From assembly GCA_029264635.1 (NCBI GenBank), contig JARIAA010000097.1, forward strand, positions 1-7,377: a stretch of DNA of 7,377 nt. The letters run 5' to 3'. Below are positions 1-4,721 of this stretch, one piece after another. Position 1 is the first letter of the stretch, and every line of letters begins with the position of its first letter. The DNA is from Psychrobacter sp. (GTDB lineage: Bacteria > Pseudomonadota > Gammaproteobacteria > Pseudomonadales > Moraxellaceae). The notes below the pieces were generated by a model. The model was not told where the DNA came from, did no database searches, and saw only the letters and a program-made list of their open reading frames with translations. The position numbers and the translations under genes are program-made.

Positions 1-930
1 GCCGCCCAGTCACAAAGCCTGCCATTGCATCAGTATATCGCAAACTTGCGCAATCAGACGTCATTGACGATGCCGGTACCGATGATGAACATCTTAAACG
101 GTGGCGAGCACGCGGATAACACGGTTGATATCCAAGAGTTTATGATTGAGCCAGTTGGTTTCACCAGCTTCTCAGAAGCCCTGCGTGCAGGTACAGAGAT
201 TTTCCATAGCTTAAAATCTGTCCTAAAATCCCAAGGCCTCAATACTGCGGTCGGTGATGAAGGCGGTTTTGCCCCAAACCTACGTAGCAACGAAGAAGCC
301 ATCACTGTTATCATGCAAGCGATTGAACAGGTCGGCTATAAAGCAGGTGATGATATTCATTTGGCCCTGGACTGTGCTGCTAGTGAATTTTATAAAGATG
401 GTCAGTATATCTTGGCAGGCGAAGGTAATAAATCTTTTGATAGCCAAGGTTTCTCAGATTACCTCGTAGGCTTGACGCGTCAATATCCTATCATCTCTAT
501 CGAAGACGGTCTTGATGAGTCGGATTGGGATGGATGGAAATACTTAACTGAACAGATTGGTGATAAAGTTCAGTTGGTTGGCGATGATTTGTTTGTGACC
601 AATCCTGCTATTTTGCAAGAAGGGATTGATAAGCACATTGCCAATGCTATTTTGATTAAGTTTAATCAGATTGGGACATTGTCAGAGACGCTAGATGCAA
701 TTTATTTGGCAAAAAATAATGGTTATGCGACGATTATCTCGCATCGCTCTGGTGAAACAGAAGACAGTACTATTGCAGATTTAGCAGTTGGTACGGCTGC
801 AGGTCAGATCAAAACGGGCTCACTATGCCGCTCAGATCGCGTCGCAAAATACAATCAGCTACTTCGTATCGAGCAGCAAGTCCGTGCAAGTTATCGCGGC
901 CGTGAAGAGTTCATCGGTCTACGCGGCTAA
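1..930 (+). CDS. eno: Enolase, 5'-truncated by the window edge
   Basis: Enolase (phosphopyruvate hydratase) interconverts 2-phosphoglycerate and phosphoenolpyruvate in glycolysis and gluconeogenesis, in the cytoplasm. The reading frame is open from base 1, and 309 residues are visible before TAA. The family is about 430 residues long, so roughly the first 120 are missing (most of the N-terminal domain). The whole catalytic barrel is intact. Fragment numbering gives GEHADN with His37, VGDEGG with Glu87, and magnesium ligands Asp124 (LALDCAASE), Glu168 (SIEDGLDESDWDG) and Asp195 (VGDDLF). The catalytic base is Lys220 (ILIKFNQIG), followed by SHRSGETED and Lys271 (GQIKTGS). These match the E. 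coli enzyme at a constant offset of about 121. The TTG at base 25 is an internal codon, not the start. ftsB and ispD follow on the same strand, a common gammaproteobacterial order. Identification is very secure. Confidence 0.98.
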   Translation, partial: AAQSQSLPLHQYIANLRNQTSLTMPVPMMNILNGGEHADNTVDIQEFMIEPVGFTSFSEALRAGTEIFHSLKSVLKSQGLNTAVGDEGGFAPNLRSNEEAITVIMQAIEQVGYKAGDDIHLALDCAASEFYKDGQYILAGEGNKSFDSQGFSDYLVGLTRQYPIISIEDGLDESDWDGWKYLTEQIGDKVQLVGDDLFVTNPAILQEGIDKHIANAILIKFNQIGTLSETLDAIYLAKNNGYATIISHRSGETEDSTIADLAVGTAAGQIKTGSLCRSDRVAKYNQLLRIEQQVRASYRGREEFIGLRG

Positions 931-938
931 CCTGTTTC

Positions 939-962
939 TAAGCTGAGCAGATGCTTAGCTTA
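939..962 (+). repeat. Hairpin 1 after eno (GCTTAGC motif)
   Basis: Bases 939-948 pair with 953-962 around a 4-base loop, giving 10 pairs including one G-U. It begins nine bases after the eno stop. No T-tract follows, so it is not a standard intrinsic terminator by itself. It could protect the 3' end of eno mRNA or act together with the next hairpin. The right arm contains GCTTAGC (953-959), which is complementary to the left arm of the second hairpin. Confidence 0.45.
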
Positions 963-983
963 CGAGCCTAACTTATAGTTAAA

Positions 984-1019
984 GCTAAGCAATATATTAT
1001 TACTTACATATTGCTTAGC
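984..1019 (+). terminator. Hairpin 2 after eno, possible weak terminator
   Basis: This is a perfect 12-base inverted repeat: 984-995 pairs with 1008-1019 around a 12-base AT-rich loop. It is followed by CATTTTCC. Only four of the twelve pairs are G-C, and the T-run is just four bases. Termination, if any, is probably partial, leaving some read-through into ftsB, whose start lies 44 bases further on. It may instead be an mRNA 3'-end stabiliser for eno. Confidence 0.45.
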
Positions 1020-1063
1020 CATTTTCCTTCTACTATCTCTACGTTGTTTGGCGTTGTCATCTT

Positions 1064-1369
1064 ATGAAATACTTGAGCCAATTTATCCTACTTGCTTTAG
1101 CGGTTGCTGTCCTCTTAGGATTGCAATATCAGTACTGGCTGGGCGAAAACGGTCGGTTTGCGCGTGCTAAGTTACTGACTCAAATAGAGGAGCAGCAGCG
1201 TTTAAATGATACTCAGGTGGCGGCAAATAACTTATTACGTACAGATGTTCATGACTTAAAGACGGGTCTTGAAGCAGTGGAAGAGCATGCTCGTTTAGAC
1301 TTAGGTCTCATTAAGCCAAATGAAACCTTTGTGCAAGTATCAACCGCACCAACCACCCATAGCCGCTAG
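1064..1369 (+). CDS. ftsB: Cell division protein FtsB
   Basis: FtsB is a bitopic inner-membrane protein of the FtsQ-FtsB-FtsL divisome complex, which signals activation of septal peptidoglycan synthesis. The 101-residue product matches the family length. Residues 3-21 form the single membrane segment after a very short cytoplasmic N-terminus. The juxtamembrane signature LQYQYWLGENG (20-30) closely parallels LQYSLWFGKNG of E. coli FtsB. Residues about 33-75 are Glu/Gln/Leu-rich and suit the periplasmic coiled coil. The conserved distal block EAVEEHARLDLGLIKPNETF (70-89) is the FtsQ-binding type of region. No good Shine-Dalgarno site precedes the ATG, only GG about 12 bases upstream, so translation may be weak, which fits a low-abundance division protein. 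It lies between eno and ispD as in many gammaproteobacteria. Confidence 0.95.
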   Translation: MKYLSQFILLALAVAVLLGLQYQYWLGENGRFARAKLLTQIEEQQRLNDTQVAANNLLRTDVHDLKTGLEAVEEHARLDLGLIKPNETFVQVSTAPTTHSR

Positions 1370-1469
1370 TAATTTTTTATTCTCTATTATTTCTCTTAAA
1401 CGCTTTACTTGTTTTAGCTTCTATTCCTCTCGCCATACTGCCATGGATTTTGACCATGAGTACGACATT

Positions 1470-2219
1470 ATGAATACCCAACCTTTTGTACATGCCATGA
1501 TTGTTGCTGCTGGTCGTGGCAGTCGTTTTGGCGCTTCTATCGCTAAGCAGTATACTACGCTGCACGGGCAGACATTACTTGAGCATAGCGTGGCAAAACT
1601 TGCCAGCAGCGCTTATATTGATCAGTGTTTATTGGTGATAGCCGCAGATGATAGTACTGCGAAGACGCTAAACTTTGCGCTTCCTATCCACTACGCTATC
1701 GGCGGTGCTGAGCGTTGGCAGTCGGTACAAGCAGGGGTAGAGGCCATTAGTGATACAAAGGCTGATGATTCAGATTTAGTATTGATTCATGATGCAGCGC
1801 GCCCTGCTGTCACTAGCAATGATATTGACCGTGTCATTGAAGCGGCAATGCTAGAGCCTTATGGGGCTATTCTCGCAACTCCTGTCGCTGATACTTTAAA
1901 AGAGTCTTTTACCCAGACTATATCTCGACCTGAGATGGCCAGTGTCACAAGTGAAAACAGTTTGCACGCTTACATCAAGCAGACGGTTGATCGTAGCAAT
2001 ATTTGGCAAGCACAAACGCCGCAGGTATTTCGACTCGGACAGCTAAGGCAAGTATTGGCATATATTTTTGAGCATCAGCTGAACATTACTGATGAAGCCA
2101 GTGCTTTTGAGCATCTCAAACTACCCATCCGTATGGTGACTGGTAGCCGTCAAAACATCAAACTGACTTATCCTGATGACTCGACTTTATTAGCGGCCAT
2201 TCTTAGCGCTCAATATTAA
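1470..2219 (+). CDS. ispD: 2-C-methyl-D-erythritol 4-phosphate cytidylyltransferase
   Basis: IspD couples CTP and 2-C-methyl-D-erythritol 4-phosphate to give CDP-methylerythritol plus pyrophosphate, the third step of the MEP isoprenoid pathway. From this start it has 249 residues (E. coli 236). Visible motifs are the nucleotide-binding loop AAGRGSRFG with Arg19, KQY with Lys26, GGAERWQSV (78-86), HDAARP (107-112) with Asp108, PVADTLK with Thr142, TVDR with Arg175, ITDEASAFE (206-214) and NIKLTYPDD with Lys231. About 16 extra residues between DTLK and TVDR explain the greater length. The ATG at 1470 is chosen because GAG lies nine bases upstream and the fold begins at residue 7. The frame is also open upstream, with ATGs at 1443 and 1320, but those have no family-like sequence or ribosome site. 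ispF, often adjacent, does not follow. Confidence 0.95.
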   Translation: MNTQPFVHAMIVAAGRGSRFGASIAKQYTTLHGQTLLEHSVAKLASSAYIDQCLLVIAADDSTAKTLNFALPIHYAIGGAERWQSVQAGVEAISDTKADDSDLVLIHDAARPAVTSNDIDRVIEAAMLEPYGAILATPVADTLKESFTQTISRPEMASVTSENSLHAYIKQTVDRSNIWQAQTPQVFRLGQLRQVLAYIFEHQLNITDEASAFEHLKLPIRMVTGSRQNIKLTYPDDSTLLAAILSAQY

Positions 2220-2285
2220 AGGCGCCATTCTACTGAGCTACTTAAATATCGACATTTATGAATATAAATAACGTCATGACACTGT

Positions 2286-2314
2286 TTGGTTACAATAAAT
2301 AATTGTTGTATTAT
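2286..2314 (+). promoter_or_regulatory. Candidate sigma-70 promoter for the BLUF gene
   Basis: TTGGTT (2286-2291), a 17-base spacer and TATTAT (2309-2314) give a 3/6 match at -35 and 5/6 at -10. The start point would be near 2321, leaving an untranslated leader of about 185 bases. The -10 box forms the left part of a small palindrome, so an operator is conceivable but unproven. In a region this AT-rich, chance matches are common. Confidence 0.3.
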
Positions 2315-2474
2315 CGTAATAAGTTGCTTAGTTGACTGAACTGCCTTATGATGTAACTAAGTTAATACAATTAAAAATAATAACCTATCATATCAATAAT
2401 ATGACAATAAAAAGCCTTATCCCATTATAGCTGATTGTTCTATTTTGAAGTTTCGATTGTCTTTGTCTAATTTT

Positions 2475-2480
2475 AAGGGG
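2475..2480 (+). promoter_or_regulatory. Shine-Dalgarno-like AAGGGG upstream of the BLUF gene
   Basis: AAGGGG is the only purine-rich ribosome-binding candidate before the gene. It is 7 bases from an in-frame CTG (2488), 16 from GTG (2497) and 25 from ATG (2506). The best spacing therefore falls on the least usual start codon, and the true start is uncertain. Confidence 0.4.
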
Positions 2481-2505
2481 CATTCAACTGCCACACGTGA
2501 CTACT

Positions 2506-3108
2506 ATGAATTCTATAAAAGAAACGGATCTTTACCAGTTCATATATATGAGTCGAATTACTTCCACTGGACTATCAGGTGCTAGTACCTTAAATGATAT
2601 TGCTGAAATTTCTATAAAAAATAATAAAGCTAATGATATTACAGGTGTCCTTTGCTATGGCAACGGTTACTTTTTCCAGTATACAGAAGGGTCAGAGCAA
2701 GTACTGACCAATCTAAAAAATCGATTATTAATGGATGATAGGCACAAAGATCTTCAAACGTTGGATTTTTCTGCCATTAGTGAGCGCAGCTTTACAGGAT
2801 GGTCATTGCGCTCTATTATACTTGAACGTTGGATGTTGAGTGATCCTAAAGCTAAGGCGCTGATGCCCTTTAAGCCTTATAACTGGGGCCCTCATGATTG
2901 GAGACAGTTTTTGAAAATTTTGCAAGGTTATTACAAAGAGCAGGAAAAAATAGGCGACGTCGATGCCCAGCCCATCAAGTACAATGCCTTAGGTTTAACA
3001 CTTGGTAAAGTTGTAGGCCAGCACCAAGCCTTTTTCTTAATTCAAACCATACTCGGTGCGCTAATTATAGTAGCGCTTCTATGGTTTATGCTATCAGATA
3101 AGTTCTAA
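2506..3108 (+). CDS. BLUF-domain blue-light sensor with C-terminal membrane helix
   Basis: BLUF domains bind FAD and sense blue light through rearranged hydrogen bonds around a Tyr-Gln pair. From the ATG there are 200 residues; residues 8-102 are the BLUF fold. Aligned to AppA, the flavin-site residues are present: Tyr14 (IYMSR), Asn40 (NNKANDITG), Gln58 (FFQYTEG) and Trp99 (FTGWSL). The position of AppA Met106 is Leu101, a conservative change. Residues 103-145 resemble the C-terminal helices of short BLUF proteins, with PYNWGPHDW and FLKILQGYY. A linker rich in Gly, Asp and Gln follows. Residues 175-196 are strongly hydrophobic, and only SDKF remains after them, which suggests a tail anchor with the sensor in the cytoplasm. 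No enzymatic output domain (EAL, GGDEF or cyclase) is present, so signalling would be by protein contact. The start could be GTG 2497 or CTG 2488, which barely changes the protein. It appears monocistronic. Confidence 0.9.
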   Translation: MNSIKETDLYQFIYMSRITSTGLSGASTLNDIAEISIKNNKANDITGVLCYGNGYFFQYTEGSEQVLTNLKNRLLMDDRHKDLQTLDFSAISERSFTGWSLRSIILERWMLSDPKAKALMPFKPYNWGPHDWRQFLKILQGYYKEQEKIGDVDAQPIKYNALGLTLGKVVGQHQAFFLIQTILGALIIVALLWFMLSDKF

Positions 3109-3127
3109 TAGCATATTAATGAATGGA

Positions 3128-3148
3128 GCGCTATTTAAAGGTTAGCGC
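3128..3148 (+). other. Small GC-rich hairpin after the BLUF gene
   Basis: GCGCTA (3128-3133) pairs perfectly with TAGCGC (3143-3148) around a 9-base loop, 19 bases after the BLUF stop. No T-tract follows, so it is not a terminator by itself. It may simply be a 3'-UTR structure upstream of the strong terminator at 3210. Confidence 0.3.
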
Positions 3149-3209
3149 AATACTGGCTCTTATAAATACTGAATTTCAGGTAGTTCAAATACCAATAAAA
3201 TAAGAATAA

Positions 3210-3246
3210 AAAAACCCGCAAAATCTATAAGATTTTGCGGGTTTTT
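3210..3246. terminator. Strong, probably bidirectional intrinsic terminator
   Basis: Bases 3210-3226 pair perfectly with 3230-3246: 17 pairs around a 3-base ATA loop. The core is CCCGCAAAATCT, flanked by A-T pairs. An A7 run (3208-3214) precedes it and a T5 run (3242-3246) follows, so it has a U-tract in both directions. It ends the + strand BLUF transcript and also stops - strand transcription leaving tRNA-Glu, whose 3' end is 38 bases away. This is the clearest terminator in the window. Confidence 0.93.
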
Positions 3247-3283
3247 AAAGTTCTAAAATAATAGCTTATAGTACTTTAATATA

Positions 3284-3359
3284 TGGCGTCCCCAGGGGGA
3301 TTCGAACCCCCGTTACCGCCGTGAAAGGGCGGTGTCCTAGGCCTCTAGACGATGGGGAC
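3284..3359 (-). tRNA. tRNA-Glu (anticodon UUC)
   Basis: The 76-base gene on the - strand folds as a full cloverleaf. The acceptor stem is GTCCCC/GGGGAC plus discriminator G, with CCA encoded (3284-3286). The D arm contains the AGAGGCCTAGGACA region. The anticodon stem CCGCC/GGCGG closes the loop CTTTCAC, giving anticodon TTC (complement of 3323-3325), and the T arm is GGGGGTTCGAATCCCCC. It is almost identical to E. coli tRNA-Glu. It stands alone rather than in a ribosomal RNA operon, with its own promoter at 3409-3437 and a terminator downstream. Besides protein synthesis, Glu-tRNA is the substrate for tetrapyrrole synthesis through HemA in this class of bacteria. Confidence 0.98.
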
Positions 3360-3370
3360 TAGGTACTGCG

Positions 3371-3400
3371 CTTCAGCTGCTTTCACCTTTTATGCTGAAG
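3371..3400 (-). other. Hairpin in the tRNA-Glu precursor leader
   Basis: CTTCAGC (3371-3377) and GCTGAAG (3394-3400) form a perfect 7-pair stem with a 16-base loop in the 5' leader, 11 bases before the mature tRNA end. It would start almost at the predicted transcription start, so the precursor would open with a hairpin. It could affect leader processing or stability before RNase P cleavage; no function is proven. Confidence 0.4.
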
Positions 3401-3408
3401 TGGTGCGT

Positions 3409-3437
3409 ATTCTAATGGCGTCTGCGCTTTGTGTCAA
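3409..3437 (-). promoter_or_regulatory. Strong sigma-70 promoter for tRNA-Glu
   Basis: On the - strand, a perfect TTGACA (3437-3432), a spacer of exactly 17 bases and TAGAAT (3414-3409) form the best promoter in the window. Transcription should start near 3402, giving a leader of about 43 bases before the tRNA. The stretch after the -10 box (ACGCACC) is GC-rich, as in stringently controlled stable-RNA promoters, so growth-rate control is plausible but inferred. The promoter overlaps the last codons of the small membrane protein gene; that gene's TAG stop is the first half of the -10 box. Confidence 0.88.
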
Positions 3438-3609
3438 GCCTTTTCCGACGTCTTTTTAAAATTAAATATCTTTTTTTAAAAGCGCGTCTTGGATGTAAGT
3501 CATTGCTTTTTAGATGATGGCGAATCCATAGAGAAGTACAAGTGCTAATAGTTAAAGCAAGTAGCATGTAACCAAAAATAGTACCCCATAACTTAAATTG
3601 TGGATCCAT
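3412..3609 (-). CDS. Small single-pass membrane protein with polybasic C-terminus, unknown function
   Basis: I do not recognise this 65-residue protein. The ATG at 3609 is chosen because GGAGGAG lies 7 bases upstream (3617-3623), the best Shine-Dalgarno site on this strand and strong evidence of real translation. A longer in-frame version from TTG at 3657 would add 16 residues with no such site. Residues 8-29 are a hydrophobic helix beginning at LWGTIFGYMLL. Residues 41-64 contain 15 Lys/Arg in 24 positions, with clusters KKR, KRRRKR and KRRR. By the positive-inside rule the tail should face the cytoplasm, where it could contact membrane lipid, RNA or ribosomes; this is inference. It lies between rnt and tRNA-Glu on the same strand, about 180 bases after rnt, and I see no clear promoter of its own. 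A translated product is likely; the role is unknown. Confidence 0.72.
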   Translation of the reverse strand: MDPQFKLWGTIFGYMLLALTISTCTSLWIRHHLKSNDLHPRRAFKKRYLILKRRRKRLDTKRRRH

Positions 3610-3616
3610 AATAAAG

Positions 3617-3623
3617 CTCCTCC
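3617..3623 (-). promoter_or_regulatory. Shine-Dalgarno site GGAGGAG of the small membrane protein
   Basis: GGAGGAG on the - strand, with a 7-base spacer to the ATG at 3609, is close to the ideal anti-16S complement. It fixes the start of the 65-residue product. Just upstream, CTTTGAA (3630-3636) and TTCAAAG (3653-3659) form a 7-base inverted repeat that could make a hairpin near this site. Confidence 0.7.
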
Positions 3624-3789
3624 GTAGTTCTTTGAACAGCGCATTTCTACTATTCAAAGTATGAGCAATTTAAGTCATTTATAAAACATCGCTGCCCTGA
3701 CATAGACGGGAACTATAAAAAATAGGCAGGTTGTTCATATCTCTTAAACCATAGAATATATGTACCTTCAACAATCATTATCATACTTG

Positions 3790-4608
3790 TTATTCGTCAT
3801 TGTCATCATTCAACTCTACCTCTGTTTGCTCAGCATGTAAAGCATTAGGCAACATAGGATAGTGGTTTAGGATATGACAAAATAGCTCAGCAGTCTTTTG
3901 GGTGTCATAGAGTGCTGAATGGGCATGATTGCCATCAAATTCGAGTCCCGCAGCTTTACAGGCGCGTGCCAGCACGGTTTGACCAAAAGCTAACGCCGAT
4001 AAAGTAACTGTATCAAATACTGAAAACTGGTGGAATGGATTATGGCTTTTACTGTTAGTGCGCATTACTGCTGCATTCAAAAACGCTAAGTCAAAATGCG
4101 CATTGTGACCGACCAACACGCACTGACGACAGCCTTCGGCGCGGCGTACTTCTTTTAACCCTTTAAAAATACGGCGCAGGGCAGTCTTTTCGTCTTCTGC
4201 AATTGCTTTACGCATCGGGTTATTGGGATCAATGCCAGTAAAGGCAAGCGAGCGTGGCTCTAGATTGGCGCCCTCGAAAGGTTCAATGTGGGCATTGAGT
4301 GCCTCGCCTGGATAAAATATGCCATGCTCATCTAACAAGATAGGTATACAAGCAATCTCTAGCAGTGCATCGGTCTGCGCGTTAAAGCCTGCGGTCTCGA
4401 CATCCACAATGACAGGTAAAAATTTGCGAAACCGCTCTTTTAGAGTCATTGAGGCTGAGTCTTGTGCTGATTGCGCGTTATGGGTAGGAGCAAAAGAGCG
4501 AGTATCAGTAGGCAGTGGCGTGTCTAAATTGGTATTGCTACTAGCTGCATTGTTTTGAGATTTTATTATATTCTCATTAGACAAGATAGCATTGTTTTCG
4601 ATTGTCAT
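3790..4608 (-). CDS. rnt: Ribonuclease T, with N-terminal extension
   Basis: RNase T is a DEDDh 3'-to-5' exoribonuclease that trims the 3' ends of tRNA, 5S and 23S rRNA and acts on tRNA CCA ends. The catalytic set is complete in 272-residue numbering: Asp69 and Glu71 (VDVETAGFN), Asp173 (GHNAHFD), His230 and Asp235 (HAHSALYD). Other family blocks are NAQTDALLEIA (76-86), EPFEGANLEP (109-118), FTGIDPNNP (123-131), NPFHQFSVFDT (190-200) and FGQTVLARA (208-216). E. coli RNase T has 215 residues; the excess is mainly an N-terminal tail (residues 1-53) rich in Asn, Ser, Ala and Thr that looks disordered, plus an acidic C-terminal tail. An ATG at 4449 (Met54, MTLKERFRKF) would give an E. coli-like start. 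Neither start has a clear Shine-Dalgarno site, so the choice is open. It lies downstream of pyrC on the same strand. Confidence 0.95.
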   Translation of the reverse strand: MTIENNAILSNENIIKSQNNAASSNTNLDTPLPTDTRSFAPTHNAQSAQDSASMTLKERFRKFLPVIVDVETAGFNAQTDALLEIACIPILLDEHGIFYPGEALNAHIEPFEGANLEPRSLAFTGIDPNNPMRKAIAEDEKTALRRIFKGLKEVRRAEGCRQCVLVGHNAHFDLAFLNAAVMRTNSKSHNPFHQFSVFDTVTLSALAFGQTVLARACKAAGLEFDGNHAHSALYDTQKTAELFCHILNHYPMLPNALHAEQTEVELNDDNDE

Positions 4609-4721
4609 AGTAGATTAAGTCGCTTCTATCGATAATACAAATGTTTGAAAAGAAGAAGTGCGTCATGGTGCTGCAACTTAGTGAATTTTACGCTAGCAGT
4701 ACTAAGACACTTGAAGTTGGT

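Larger units (their letters stand above)
2220..2505. other. AT-rich gap between ispD and the BLUF gene
   Basis: No gene is visible in this 286-base stretch on either strand. There is no convincing terminator after ispD; a 6-pair all-AT hairpin at 2254-2269 is too weak. The region carries a candidate promoter (2286-2314), a short palindrome TATTA-TCG-TAATA (2309-2321) overlapping its -10 box, and a TTAGTT/AACTAA inverted pair (2328-2333 and 2355-2360). It ends with the Shine-Dalgarno-like AAGGGG. Confidence 0.6.

Noticed and set aside
1320..1469. Upstream in-frame extension of IspD (starts at 1320 or 1443), overlapping ftsB
   Set aside because: The added residues do not resemble any IspD N-terminus and the upstream ATGs lack ribosome sites. 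The ATG at 1470 has GAG at good spacing and begins just before the conserved fold.
2445..2473. TTGAAG-N17-TAATTT as a promoter for the BLUF gene
   Set aside because: The start point would fall at about 2480, on or past the AAGGGG ribosome site, and the -10 match is only 3/6.
3610..3657. Longer version of the small membrane protein from a TTG at 3657
   Set aside because: The GGAGGAG site lies inside this extension and points to the ATG at 3609; the TTG has no ribosome site and overlaps an inverted repeat.
3610..3789. Terminator for rnt on the - strand
   Set aside because: CTGCC/GGCAG arms and an A/T-rich run at 3716-3724 are present, but the loop is too large and the T-run is not placed after a compact stem.
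4609..4721. Terminator or separate promoter between pyrC and rnt
   Set aside because: I found only short palindromes (AGTACT, GCTAGC) and a TATTAT without a -35 partner. Co-transcription of pyrC and rnt can be neither shown nor excluded.
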